Assembly: GCF_021768455.1 (NCBI RefSeq) | Contig: NZ_JAIZVX010000017.1 | Location: forward strand, 1 to 40,067 | Reading direction: 5' to 3' | DNA length: 40,067 bases | From: Aquabacterium sp. | Lineage (GTDB): Bacteria; Pseudomonadota; Gammaproteobacteria; Burkholderiales; Burkholderiaceae_C | Shown: positions 9,505-17,905 of the stretch, one piece after another | Numbering within the stretch: the first letter of the stretch is position 1 | Layout of the letters: the number at the start of each line of letters is the position of its first letter | The notes under the pieces: model-generated | The model's database searches: none | What the model saw: only the letters and a program-made list of their open reading frames with translations | What the model was told of the DNA's origin: nothing | Translations under genes and position numbers: made by a program

Positions 9505-10230
9505 TCAGGTGCGGCCGAAGAACCGTGCCCTGAAGCCTGGCTGCATGGCGGCGTCGAGGTCACGCATGAACTTCGCATGCGCATCGTAGGCCCCATCGCC
9601 GCCCCCCAGCGAAGAAATGCGCACCAGCAGACCATCGACGATCCAGCCCTGCAAGCCATAACGGAACTGCTGGAACTTGCGCCCGACACCGGGCAAGGTG
9701 GGCGTGTCCGCCAGGGTCACCCAGTAAGAGATGGGCTCGATCCGGCCGTTCAAGGTCGCCATCAAGCGGATGGTCTGCAAGGTCGGGCTTTGGCTCAGGG
9801 AGACCGGGGCCACCCCTTGTTGCGCCACCTCGAAGCCCTGCGCGGCGTAGCAGAATTCGGGTCGGTGGGCCGCCGTCGACCAGGAGTTCTGGTTCTTGCC
9901 GTAAGCGACGGACAGGAAGATCACATGGCCCGCGGCATCCCGGTAGGTGCGCACCAGGGTGGACGAGTACAAGGCCTTCACCGCCGCTTCAATGCTCGGG
10001 TCCGACACCACTGGCACCTGCGACTGCACCTCGACCCAATCCCCAAACTGCCTGGGAATGACTTCCTCCAGCGTCATGGGTGGCAAGGTGTCCGCCAGGA
10101 TGCGACGCGGCTTCAGCCACTCGGATGCACCCAGAGCCACCAACATCAGGGCAGCAGCACACCACACCGCCATCGTCCACGCGGGACGGGCCGCATCAAG
10201 CTTTCTGGCCACGGCGCCCCTCCTGGTCAT
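9505..10230 (-). CDS. epsI: EpsI-family exosortase-associated protein, copy 1
   Basis: Member of the EpsI family that accompanies exosortases in EPS loci; its biochemical role is not established. The 241-residue protein has an Arg/Lys-rich N-terminus, one membrane segment (about 19-36) and a periplasmic domain. Family landmarks are VIPRQFGDW near 58-65, LVRTYRD near 92-98, HRPEFCYAAQGFEV (Cys127) and YGLQGWIVDGLLVRIS. The start at 10230 overlaps the exosortase gene by 35 bases. An alternative ATG at 10173 would remove the overlap but leave almost nothing before the membrane segment, so I keep the longer form. The second copy (17906-18598) has a different, Tat-like N-terminus. Confidence 0.88.
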   Translation of the reverse strand: MTRRGAVARKLDAARPAWTMAVWCAAALMLVALGASEWLKPRRILADTLPPMTLEEVIPRQFGDWVEVQSQVPVVSDPSIEAAVKALYSSTLVRTYRDAAGHVIFLSVAYGKNQNSWSTAAHRPEFCYAAQGFEVAQQGVAPVSLSQSPTLQTIRLMATLNGRIEPISYWVTLADTPTLPGVGRKFQQFRYGLQGWIVDGLLVRISSLGGGDGAYDAHAKFMRDLDAAMQPGFRARFFGRT

Positions 10231-11104
10231 CGAATCGGGCTGCCAGCAGGCGGTCCAGGCCGTAGGTCAACACCAGAGCGATGGCAAACAACACCATGCC
10301 CGCAAAACCGTGGGCGAAACCTTGCCCGGCTTCGTCCCCGAAGTAATAGGTGATCAGCACCAGACAGATCACCCGCCCCACGTTCGACACGAACGAGATC
10401 GGTACGATCAGGATGCCCAAGATCACGTTGCGCGCCCTGGACTGGTAATTCATGACGTTCATGTAGAGCAGCCCCAGCGACTCCAGCGTGAAGAGGGAAT
10501 TCAGCCCCGAGCAGGCATCGGCCACCAGCAACCGGTAGGGCCCGATCGACAAGGTCACGCCAGTTCGGCCGATCGGGTAGCCGCACCAGAACAGGATCTG
10601 CTCCACCACCACCGAGACCGCCTGCTTCAAGGGCATGGTGAGCGCCTGCACGAAAGCACCCGGCAAAGGGATCATGAACACGAGGAACAAGAGAGGGAAC
10701 CACGCACGACGCAAGGCACCCGGACCGTGAAGAATCAGCAACAAAGACGCCAGGATCGGGATCTGCATGGCCGTCTCGATCTCGATCACAGCCTGCGAGC
10801 GCCCCAGCACGAAGGCCACCAGAGACAAGGTCAGCAGCCCGAAACCCCAGCCCATCGCGGGCCGTGCGGGGCCGGCAAAGATGGCATGACGCTGAGACCA
10901 CAGCAGCCAGGCGCTGGCCCCCAGAATCAAGGGCCCGTGGCCCTGTTCGTCGGTGCTCCAGATCGTCTCGGCGAGCTCCTGGTAGACCGGCGCAAACATC
11001 ACGAGGAACGTCGCGAGCAGCACCAGGATCGACCTGGTCGGCAAGGCGGTGCCTGGCGCTCCCGCAAGCGGCATCGCCTCGGCAGAGGAGGAAGCTTTGG
11101 ACAT
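10196..11104 (-). CDS. xrtB: Exosortase B, copy 1
   Basis: Polytopic inner-membrane cysteine transpeptidase-like protein of 302 residues. The exosortase catalytic triad is intact: Cys198 in VADACSGLNS, Arg244 in FVSNVGRVI and His265 in GFAHGFAG. The family landmark EQGHGPLILGASAWLLW lies near residue 53, and FMIPLPGAFVQALTMPLK precedes the active site. Pairing with EpsI, EpsF and EpsG points to the XrtB subtype typical of EPS clusters, not XrtA, which travels with PEP-CTERM proteins. It follows the GT4 gene by 63 bases and overlaps epsI. No sorting substrate is visible in the window. Confidence 0.9.
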   Translation of the reverse strand: MSKASSSAEAMPLAGAPGTALPTRSILVLLATFLVMFAPVYQELAETIWSTDEQGHGPLILGASAWLLWSQRHAIFAGPARPAMGWGFGLLTLSLVAFVLGRSQAVIEIETAMQIPILASLLLILHGPGALRRAWFPLLFLVFMIPLPGAFVQALTMPLKQAVSVVVEQILFWCGYPIGRTGVTLSIGPYRLLVADACSGLNSLFTLESLGLLYMNVMNYQSRARNVILGILIVPISFVSNVGRVICLVLITYYFGDEAGQGFAHGFAGMVLFAIALVLTYGLDRLLAARFDDQEGRRGQKA

Positions 11105-11167
11105 GGTTTGGATCAGACCCAGGAAGACAAGGCAAGGGCCGGAATCACCACGCCCACCAAGCCATTG

Positions 11168-12403
11168 TTACCCGATCACCGGCGAAGTTCCCCGAGCCCC
11201 ACCTAGGGCAGACCCGCAACGCTCCGCCATCACCTCTCTGTAGATCGACTCCAGTTGCGCACCATTGATCTGGGGGGTGTAGCGTTGCTCGTAGACCTCG
11301 CGTGCACGCCGTCCCATGCGGGCCATTTCCTCGGGGTGCGCCTTGGCCCAGGCCATCTTGGCCGCGAGATCGTGGGCATCACCGGGCGTGAACAACAGTC
11401 CCGTCACCCCATCCTCCACCACCTCGGCCAGGGACCCAAGGCGGCTGGCGAGCACGGGCACCCCACAGCTGTAAGCCTCGACGATGGTGCGAGGGAACCC
11501 TTCGTACCAGACGCTGGGCACGACCAGAAAAGACGCCGTCTCCAGGTGCGCCCAAACCTGTTCGAGGGGTTTGAAACCAAGGAAGCGCTCGCCCAGTGAC
11601 GCCGCCACCTCGGGCGCCATCGGCCCATCGCCGATCACGCTCAAGCCATCACCACCCGTGATCGCCAGCGCCCGCAGCAAAACGTCGAGGCCCTTCTCCT
11701 GGGTCAGCCGCCCGAGGTAGAGCCCCCCCGAGCGCACGGCCGCATGTGGGGGCGCCTCGCGCCAGGGCACAAAATTGGGCTTCACCCGCAGGCGATCGGC
11801 CGGCAGCCCACCCTCCACGAACTTCGCTCGGCAAAACTCGTTGAGCACGATGTAGCGGTCCACCTTGTGGGCATACGTGCCCAACAGGCCATGCAAGGTC
11901 ACCGAAGCCGCCAGGATGCCCGTCTGGGCCACCGAGCCGCGGTAGCACCCCCTCACCACACCCCGCCACGGCACGCGCCCCAGGCAGTCCTCGCACACCA
12001 CCCCGTCCCGCACGAACATGGCCTGCGGGCACATCAAGCGGAAGTTGTGAAGGGTCTGCACCACGGGCACGCCCAGGCGTGCCGCAGCCCAAAACACCGA
12101 AGGCGACACCAGGGGCAGCGTGTTGTGGACGTGGATGACATCGGGCCGATCACGTTCAACCTGGCGATTCAGGTCTTCGACCATGCGAGCCGACCAGAAT
12201 GCCTGCGTGGCCACCGAGAGCTTCGACAAGCGCGACAGCTCCTCGTTGTGCCGCAGGTAAAGCGCCACCTCATGCCCCCGTGCGCGCAGCATGGCCATCT
12301 CGGCCTCGACCACGCTGTCCTCCCCTCCCCGTTGCTGATAGGCGTTGTGCACCAACCAGACCTTCAGTGGAGCCTCGCTCCCCTGATTTGAATGCCCCAT
12401 CAC
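11168..12403 (-). CDS. GT4 glycosyltransferase, first gene of the minus-strand operon
   Basis: Cytoplasmic GT-B glycosyltransferase of 411 residues. The N-terminal half contains VWLVHNAYQQRGGEDSVV and VIHVHNTLPLVSPSVF, with a Cys-rich patch CEDCLGRVPW often seen in this subgroup. The C-terminal half has LYLGRLTQEKGLDVLL and the E-x7-E motif EGFPRTIVE, the usual nucleotide-sugar site of retaining GT4 enzymes. It is transcribed away from the divergent region 12404-12640 and is followed 63 bases later by exosortase B. It overlaps nothing upstream, so it is likely the promoter-proximal gene of the operon running to 2414. Confidence 0.87.
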   Translation of the reverse strand: MMGHSNQGSEAPLKVWLVHNAYQQRGGEDSVVEAEMAMLRARGHEVALYLRHNEELSRLSKLSVATQAFWSARMVEDLNRQVERDRPDVIHVHNTLPLVSPSVFWAAARLGVPVVQTLHNFRLMCPQAMFVRDGVVCEDCLGRVPWRGVVRGCYRGSVAQTGILAASVTLHGLLGTYAHKVDRYIVLNEFCRAKFVEGGLPADRLRVKPNFVPWREAPPHAAVRSGGLYLGRLTQEKGLDVLLRALAITGGDGLSVIGDGPMAPEVAASLGERFLGFKPLEQVWAHLETASFLVVPSVWYEGFPRTIVEAYSCGVPVLASRLGSLAEVVEDGVTGLLFTPGDAHDLAAKMAWAKAHPEEMARMGRRAREVYEQRYTPQINGAQLESIYREVMAERCGSALGGARGTSPVIG

Positions 12404-12640
12404 CGCCTCGATTCACCAACAATGGCGCTGATTGTGGGGCATCCATCGGGAAAACCTCCCGAGGAAACCTACTTAGAGAGAACCGCACCGAACACCGCAA
12501 TCACCGGTGCTTTGTGTGACAAGCCCCCCCCGAACCACGCACTAACCCTCAACGCGAGGCGTTAGCCGACACCTAGAATTTCAAACAGCAGTTCGGTGGC
12601 ACAGCCTATTTCTGACACGCCAACCCCAACAGGGGGGGAC
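12404..12640. promoter_or_regulatory. Divergent promoter region between the two exosortase operons
   Basis: This 237-bp gap separates the start codons of the two main operons and must hold promoters for at least one, probably both. It contains two dyads. TCGGGA and TCCCGA (around 12448-12464) are separated by five bases. CTAAC-CCTC pairs with GAGG-C-GTTAG (12542-12565) around a five-base loop with one bulged C. The strand orientation means either could be an operator or an untranslated-leader hairpin. No convincing -35/-10 pair was found by eye. Confidence 0.5.
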
Positions 12641-13513
12641 ATGAGACACCCAGATCCCAATTTCGGCTACCCCTCTCAATCCTTCGTGGATCAGAAAAGG
12701 ATCGTGGCCCGCATGACCCAACGCCTCCCGAAGCGCCCTCCCCGCCAGGGTGCGGCCGTCATGGGCGCCTTCATCGACGCCACCACCTGGGACGAAGCCC
12801 TGCAGCGCATCTTCAACTGGGGTGCACAGCACCAGTCACGCTACGTGACCCTGTGCAATGTGCACTCGGTGGTCACGGCCAGCCAGGAACCAGGCTTCGC
12901 CAAGGTCATTGCGAAGGCCGACATGGCCCTGCCCGATGGCGCCCCCATCGCCTGGGCCCTGCGCCGCCAGGGGCACACCAGCCAGGAGCGCATCAACGGC
13001 CCCGACCTCATGTGGCGCTACCTGCAACTGGCCGAAGCCAAGGGCCAGAAGGTTTACTTCTACGGCAGCTCACAGGACACACTTGACCAGCTGCGCGAGC
13101 GCCTGGGCAAGGCCTTCCCCACCTTGCGCGTGGTCGGCATGGTGTCGCCCCCCTATCGCGCCCTGACCGAAGCCGAAGACCAGGCCGCCGTCGACCACAT
13201 CAATGAGTCCGGCGCCCATGTCGTCTTCGTGGGTCTGGGCTGCCCCAAACAGGAAGCCTGGATGCAGGCACACAAGGGTCGGGTGCAGGCGGTGATGCTC
13301 GGCGTGGGCGCGGCCTTCGACTACCACGCAGGCACCATCCAGCGCGCACCGGTCTGGATGCAGAAAGCCGGCCTGGAGTGGCTGCACCGCCTGGCCAGCG
13401 AACCCCGCCGCCTGGCCAGCCGCTACCTGGTCACCAACACCTTGTTTGTGGCGCACATGCTGCGGCAAATGGTGATCAGCGAGCCCCCGGCCAAATCAGA
13501 ACACCCCCGCTGA
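12641..13513 (+). CDS. WecG/TagA/CpsF-family (GT26) glycosyltransferase, copy 1
   Basis: Membrane-associated GT26 enzyme that typically adds the second sugar to an undecaprenyl-linked acceptor. The 290-residue protein has TLCNVHSVVTA near 70-80, ALPDGAPIAW with likely catalytic Asp99, RINGPDLMWRYL, VGLGCPKQEAWM and GVGAAFDYHAGTIQRAP. The Arg-rich C-terminal region EPRRLASRYL probably contacts the membrane. I chose the ATG at 12641 because a purine tract (AGGGGGGG) sits just upstream; an in-frame GTG at 12596 would add 15 residues. A strong terminator follows the gene, so it may be transcribed apart from fcl and the genes beyond. A STAS-fused relative is encoded at 21609-22700. Confidence 0.9.
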   Translation: MRHPDPNFGYPSQSFVDQKRIVARMTQRLPKRPPRQGAAVMGAFIDATTWDEALQRIFNWGAQHQSRYVTLCNVHSVVTASQEPGFAKVIAKADMALPDGAPIAWALRRQGHTSQERINGPDLMWRYLQLAEAKGQKVYFYGSSQDTLDQLRERLGKAFPTLRVVGMVSPPYRALTEAEDQAAVDHINESGAHVVFVGLGCPKQEAWMQAHKGRVQAVMLGVGAAFDYHAGTIQRAPVWMQKAGLEWLHRLASEPRRLASRYLVTNTLFVAHMLRQMVISEPPAKSEHPR

Positions 13514-13530
13514 ACCCGGTTCACCCCGTC

Positions 13531-13555
13531 AAAACGCCGCATCCGCGGCGTTTTT
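13531..13555 (+). terminator. Intrinsic terminator after the first WecG-type gene
   Basis: The arm AAAACGCCGC (13531-13540) is followed by a four-base loop ATCC, then GCGGCG (13545-13550) and a run of five T. The stem is GC-rich with A-to-T extension, the textbook shape of a Rho-independent terminator on the plus strand. It begins 17 bases after the stop codon. Confidence 0.85.
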
Positions 13556-13685
13556 CGTTTCCGAATGCGCCCCGGCGGCCAGCACCCCGCCCTTGAGTGT
13601 GTGGCGCCCGCCCAAACGGCACGCCAATGTCACGCGCCGCCGATACACTGACACCGCCCGCGCGCACCCCAAGCACTTCGTTCAG

Positions 13686-13711
13686 GGGGGATCAGGGAAC
13701 TCCCTGCCCCC
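13686..13711 (+). promoter_or_regulatory. Strong hairpin in the leader of fcl
   Basis: GGGGG (13686-13690) and CAGGGA (13693-13698) pair with TCCCTG (13701-13706) and CCCCC (13707-13711). The loop is two bases as written, so the innermost pairs probably open; two unpaired bases lie between the 5' arms. It ends 47 bases before the fcl ATG and has no T-run, so it is not a standard terminator. It may stabilise the mRNA, tune translation or attenuate transcription of the second EPS operon. The rest of 13514-13758 shows no clear promoter by eye. Confidence 0.45.
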
Positions 13712-13758
13712 AGGAACCTCCATTGCTCATCGTTTTCGCATTTCACAGGCTTTGATTG

Positions 13759-14691
13759 ATGGCCCAACAGGAAAAAATCTTCGTGGCAGGCCACCGTGGC
13801 ATGGTCGGGTCCGCCATCGTCAGGCGCCTCCAGCAGGGTGGCTATGCTCACATCCTGACCCAAACACGGCAGGAGCTCGACTTGCTCGATCAGCGAGCCG
13901 TCCAGCAATACATTGCGCAAGAAAAGCCTGACTACCTGTTCATCGCAGCGGCCAAAGTGGGAGGCATCCAGGCCAACAACGTCTTCAGGGCCGATTTCCT
14001 CTACCAGAACCTGGTGATTGAGACCAATCTGATCCATGCCGCCCACCTGGCAGGCGTCCAGCGCCTCATGTTCCTGGGCTCCAGCTGCATCTACCCGAAG
14101 CTGGCCCCCCAGCCTCTGAAAGAGACCTGCCTGCTGACCGGTGAACTCGAACCCACCAACGAACCCTACGCCATCGCCAAGATCGCCGGCATCAAGCTCT
14201 GCGAAGCCTACAACCACCAGTACGGTCGGCAGTACATCAGCGTGATGCCCACCAATTTGTATGGTCCCAACGACAACTACGACCTGCAGACGAGTCACGT
14301 GCTGCCCGCCCTGATCCGCAAGGCCCATGAGGCCAAGGTCCGCGGAGACGACACCCTTGTCGTGTGGGGTTCGGGCACCCCCATGCGTGAGTTCCTGTAT
14401 GCCGACGACCTGGCCGATGCCTGCGTCCACCTGATGGAGCAGGGCTACGACGGCCCACTGGTCAACATCGGCACCGGCAGCGACGTGAGCATCCGGGAAT
14501 TGGCCGAAACCGTGAAAGAAGTCGTGGGTTTTCAGGGAACACTGAGCTTTGACGCCAGCAAACCCGATGGCACTCCGCGCAAACTCATGGACGTCTCTCG
14601 CCTCCATGCCCTGGGGTGGCAGGCGCGCACCGGACTCAAAGCAGGCATAGAGCGTGCTTACTCCGATTTTCTGATGAGAACGCATGCTTGA
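13759..14691 (+). CDS. fcl: GDP-L-fucose synthase
   Basis: NADPH-dependent epimerase/reductase that turns GDP-4-keto-6-deoxy-D-mannose into GDP-L-fucose. The 310-residue protein has the Rossmann motif GHRGMVG at 11-17, AAAKVGGI near 63-70, the catalytic LGSSCIYPK (Ser108/Ser109), and YAIAK with Tyr137 and Lys141. [14 protein letters not shown] and [16 protein letters not shown] are typical of Fcl/WcaG. I chose the ATG at 13759; a TTG directly before it is a possible but less likely start. Its end overlaps exosortase B copy 2 by 8 bases. The preceding enzyme Gmd is in the divergent operon. Confidence 0.96.
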   Translation: MAQQEKIFVAGHRGMVGSAIVRRLQQGGYAHILTQTRQELDLLDQRAVQQYIAQEKPDYLFIAAAKVGGIQANNVFRADFLYQNLVIETNLIHAAHLAGVQRLMFLGSSCIYPKLAPQPLKETCLLTGELEPTNEPYAIAKIAGIKLCEAYNHQYGRQYISVMPTNLYGPNDNYDLQTSHVLPALIRKAHEAKVRGDDTLVVWGSGTPMREFLYADDLADACVHLMEQGYDGPLVNIGTGSDVSIRELAETVKEVVGFQGTLSFDASKPDGTPRKLMDVSRLHALGWQARTGLKAGIERAYSDFLMRTHA

Positions 14692-15595
14692 CCCCGTGAT
14701 TGCCAAGGACCCGCCAGCTCCGTCGTCCACAGCCCCCAAGGGACTCGTGGGCAACAAACTGGACTGGATCCTGCTCGGCCTTGCATTGGCCGCGATGTTC
14801 CTGCCGACCTACCAAATGTTGGCCAACGAGTTCTGGAACCAGGAAGGACAGGGCCACGGCCCCGTCATGCTGGCGCTCACGGGCTGGTTGTTCTACAAGC
14901 GCTGGCCGGATGCCCTGGCCGTGTCCAATGGCGGGAGCCCCCTGCTCGGCGGCATCGTCTTCCTCATCGGCCTGGTGCTCTACAGCGTAGGCCGCTCGCA
15001 GTCGTTCCCGGAATTCGAAGTGCTGGCACAAATCCCCCTGCTGGCCGGGCTCCTCATCGCTTACCTCGGCGTGCGGTCCACCAAGGCACTGTGGTTTCCG
15101 CTGTTCTTCATCCTGTTCATCGTGCCCCTGCCGGGCAGCCTGGTTCAGGCCATGACCGCCCCCTTGAAATCAGCCGTGTCGTGGGTGGCAGACTACCTGC
15201 TCCACGCGGCCGGTTACCCGATTGCCCGCTCTGGCGTGACCCTCACCATCGGACAATACAAGCTCCTGGTGGCGGATGCCTGCGCCGGCCTGAACTCGAT
15301 CTTCAGCCTCGAGGCGATCGGTGTGTTCTACCTGAGCGTCACCAATTACGCCAGCGCGAGCCGCAAACTCCTGCTGGCCATCCTGATCCTGCCCATCTCC
15401 TTCGTTTCGAACGTCACCCGGGTGATCACCCTGGTGTTGATCACCTACTATTTTGGTGATGAAGCGGGCCAAGGATTCGTCCACGGCTTTGCCGGCATAC
15501 TCCTTTTCAGCATCGCCACCTTGCTCACCATCGGAACAGACGGCCTGCTTGGCCGCCTCTTCTTCAACCAGACCGCTCGCCCCGCCCAAACATGA
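14684..15595 (+). CDS. xrtB: Exosortase B, copy 2
   Basis: Polytopic membrane exosortase of 303 residues with the intact triad Cys200 ([10 protein letters not shown]), Arg246 (FVSNVTRVI) and His267 (GFVHGFAG). It is clearly homologous to copy 1: both share the [16 protein letters not shown] block, the PLPG loop and an EGQGHGP/EQGHGP N-terminal landmark. The N-terminal 25 residues and many membrane-segment residues differ, so this is not a recent duplication. It overlaps fcl by 8 bases and epsF by 4 (ATGA), so it is co-translated with the sugar-nucleotide gene and the chain-length gene. Confidence 0.9.
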   Translation: MLDPVIAKDPPAPSSTAPKGLVGNKLDWILLGLALAAMFLPTYQMLANEFWNQEGQGHGPVMLALTGWLFYKRWPDALAVSNGGSPLLGGIVFLIGLVLYSVGRSQSFPEFEVLAQIPLLAGLLIAYLGVRSTKALWFPLFFILFIVPLPGSLVQAMTAPLKSAVSWVADYLLHAAGYPIARSGVTLTIGQYKLLVADACAGLNSIFSLEAIGVFYLSVTNYASASRKLLLAILILPISFVSNVTRVITLVLITYYFGDEAGQGFVHGFAGILLFSIATLLTIGTDGLLGRLFFNQTARPAQT

Positions 15596-17019
15596 ACCTC
15601 GCTCAAATCCTTGCCGTGCTCAAGGCATGGCGCTTGTTGATTGCAGCTTGCTTCGCGCTTGTTTTGATCACCAGCCTGGCCGTCACCAGCTTGATGCCCA
15701 AAACGTACACGGCGTCGGCGTCGGTGCTGATCGACATCAAATCGCCCGATCCTGTGGCGGGAATGATCCTGCCGGGCATGGTCCAGCCCAGTTACATCGG
15801 CACCCAGGTCGACGTCCTGAGAAGCGAACGCGTCGCGCTCGGTGTGATCAAGCAATTCAACCTGCTTGAAAACACGGCCATGCGCGAGCAATGGCTGAAG
15901 AAAACCGGCGGCGCAGGCAGCTTTGAGAGCTGGCTGTCGACCCTGCTGCTGTCGAGCCTCGACATCAAGCCAGCCAAGGAGTCCACGGTCATCAACATTG
16001 AATACGCGGGGGCGGAACCGGGATTTGCTGCAGCGATGGCCAATGCGTTCGTCGACAACTACATCAAGACCTCGCTCGAATTGCGTGTCGAGCCGGCCAA
16101 GCGCTACAACACCATGTTTGGCGAGCAGATCAAGCAAGCCAGCGAGCGCCTCGAACAGGCCCAGGTCAAGCTGTCCGAGTACCAGCGCGCCAAGGGCCTC
16201 GTGGCCACCGACGAAAAGCTGGACATCGAAAACGCCCGCCTGGCGGAACTCTCGAGCCAGCTCGTCGCGATCCAGGCGGTTGCCACCGAATCGACCACGC
16301 GCAACAACCAGGCCAGCGGCAACGCCGACCGCATCCAAGAGGTGCTGAACAACGGCCTGCTGAGCAACCTCAAAGCCGACCTCTCGCAACAAGAACGGCG
16401 CCTGAAGGAGCTGCTGGTCCGCTACGGGGAAGAGCATCCGCTCGTGCGCGAGCAGCGCGCCTCCACAGCCGAACTTCGCACGAGGATCGAGCAGGAAACA
16501 CGCCGCATCACCAGCAGCATGGCCATCAACAGCAATGTGAACCAGACCCGGGAAGCTCAGGTCAGGCTGGCCCTGGAAGCACAACGTCAAAAGGTCTTCC
16601 GCCTCAAAGAGTTGCGCGACGAGGCGGCCGTCCTGCTCCGGGAGGTTGACGGCGCACAAAAGGCCTACGACACCCTTGTCAACCGCGTCAACTACACCGG
16701 CATCGAGAGCCAAAGCACGCAAACCAACGTGTCTGTGGTCAAACGCGCGACGCCGCCTGCCGCGCCCTCGTCGCCGAAGCTCGCACTCAGCGGCATCCTG
16801 GGTGCTGCGGTCGGGCTGATCCTGGGCGTGGGCATTGCTTTCCTGCTGGAATTCATCAACCGTCGCATCCGAGGTGAATCCGACGTGATGGAACTGGGCA
16901 TCCCGATGCTCGGCACCATTTCGGAGTCCAAAGTGATTTCACCCAAGTCCTTCTCCGACCGTCTCCTGCCTCTTTCAAGTGCCAAGCCGCTCAAGCAACT
17001 CGGCGCCCCTGGCGCCTGA
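15592..17019 (+). CDS. epsF: EpsF-type (Wzz-family) chain-length determinant, copy 2
   Basis: Inner-membrane polysaccharide co-polymerase of 475 residues, the same layout as the copy at 3-1445. It has a first membrane segment at about 13-34, THE periplasmic alpha-helical region to about 390, a Pro-Ser-Ser-Pro motif (PAAPSSPK) before the second membrane segment (about 397-419), and a short basic tail. GEEHPLVREQRA corresponds to GDQHPQVIELKA in copy 1, a family landmark. The start forms an ATGA overlap with the exosortase stop. epsG copy 2 begins 49 bases downstream, with AGAGA just before its ATG. Confidence 0.9.
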   Translation: MNLAQILAVLKAWRLLIAACFALVLITSLAVTSLMPKTYTASASVLIDIKSPDPVAGMILPGMVQPSYIGTQVDVLRSERVALGVIKQFNLLENTAMREQWLKKTGGAGSFESWLSTLLLSSLDIKPAKESTVINIEYAGAEPGFAAAMANAFVDNYIKTSLELRVEPAKRYNTMFGEQIKQASERLEQAQVKLSEYQRAKGLVATDEKLDIENARLAELSSQLVAIQAVATESTTRNNQASGNADRIQEVLNNGLLSNLKADLSQQERRLKELLVRYGEEHPLVREQRASTAELRTRIEQETRRITSSMAINSNVNQTREAQVRLALEAQRQKVFRLKELRDEAAVLLREVDGAQKAYDTLVNRVNYTGIESQSTQTNVSVVKRATPPAAPSSPKLALSGILGAAVGLILGVGIAFLLEFINRRIRGESDVMELGIPMLGTISESKVISPKSFSDRLLPLSSAKPLKQLGAPGA

Positions 17020-17068
17020 TCTTTCGCCTCAATGAGCCAGTCCACCAGGCCACACGCAGAGAACCGAC

Positions 17069-17899
17069 ATGAGTGACAAAAACATTGGCGACATCCTCAA
17101 GGAAGCCAACAACCTCGGCGCAGACCAGGTCGCCACCATCCTCGACTACCAACGCGCCAACGGCGTGAAGTTCGGAGAGGCAGCCGTGGCCCTGGGCATG
17201 GTCAAGCGCGACGATGTGCTTTGGGCCCTGTCCAAACAGTTCGATTACCCCTACACAACCTCGGACGGACTCAGCAAAGAGCTCGTCCTGGCCAGCGCGC
17301 CTTTCAGCGAGCAGGCCGAAGAATTCCGGGATGTGCGCAGCCAGTTGCTGGACGCCGTGTTTGCCCAACCGGGCTCTCGCCGTGCCGTGGCCGTCGTGAG
17401 TCCCAACGTGGGCGATGGCAAGTCCTACTTTGCGGCCAACCTGGCGATCGCCTTCAGCCAGCTGGGCAGTCGCACCCTGCTGGTCGACGCAGACTTCCGC
17501 ACACCGCGCCAGCACCAGATGTTCGACGCCGTGGCCGCCAACGGGCTGAGCAGCTACCTTGCCGCGCGCGCCGAGGTCAACGTCTTGCGCCCCCTTGAGG
17601 ACTTCCCTGACCTCTACCTGCTGCCTGTCGGCATCGTGCCGCCCAACCCACTGGAATTGGTTCAAAGACCCGCATTCATGGAGCTGCTCTCCAGCCTGCG
17701 CGAGAAATTTGAATACATCATCATCGACACCCCTGCGGCGGAACACGGTGCAGACTGCAAGGCGGTTGCGGCCGCTGCGGGTGCCGCCCTGATCGTCGGA
17801 CGCAAGGGGCAATCGGGCATCACCCCGGTCAAGAACCTGCTCAAGAGCCTGCAGCGCGTCAAGGTGAACGTGGCAGGCCTGGTTCTCAACGAGCACTGA
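17069..17899 (+). CDS. epsG: EpsG-type chain-length tyrosine kinase/ATPase with N-terminal MshEN-like domain, copy 2
   Basis: Cytoplasmic BY-kinase-type ATPase of 276 residues paired with EpsF copy 2. Walker A GDGKS is at 115-119, Walker A' LLVDAD ends at D142, and IIIDTPA is the Walker B. The family signature PPNPLELV is present. As in copy 1, the N-terminus has two 24-residue units (5-28 and 34-57) joined by five residues, the MshEN spacing. It lacks the long Gln/Pro/Ser-rich N-terminal extension of copy 1 and ends NEH, with no C-terminal Tyr at all. Autophosphorylation on a tyrosine tail is therefore unlikely. epsI follows 6 bases after the stop. Confidence 0.9.
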   Translation: MSDKNIGDILKEANNLGADQVATILDYQRANGVKFGEAAVALGMVKRDDVLWALSKQFDYPYTTSDGLSKELVLASAPFSEQAEEFRDVRSQLLDAVFAQPGSRRAVAVVSPNVGDGKSYFAANLAIAFSQLGSRTLLVDADFRTPRQHQMFDAVAANGLSSYLAARAEVNVLRPLEDFPDLYLLPVGIVPPNPLELVQRPAFMELLSSLREKFEYIIIDTPAAEHGADCKAVAAAAGAALIVGRKGQSGITPVKNLLKSLQRVKVNVAGLVLNEH

Positions 17900-17905
17900 T
17901 CCTTC

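Noticed and set aside
8194-10353. Long plus-strand open frame (about 720 codons) opposite gmd and epsI
   Set aside because: Antisense shadow; gmd on the minus strand is an unmistakable conserved enzyme.
12597-12614. TGGCAC close to the first WecG-type gene, resembling a sigma-54 -24 element
   Set aside because: The required GC at the -12 position is missing (TT instead), so only half of the promoter is present.
13616-13634. ACGGCACG upstream of fcl as a possible sigma-54 element
   Set aside because: The -12 part reads TGTC, not TTGC; invariant GC absent.
13630-14757. Minus-strand frame of about 375 codons opposite fcl
   Set aside because: No recognisable domains; fcl on the plus strand is full length with catalytic motifs.
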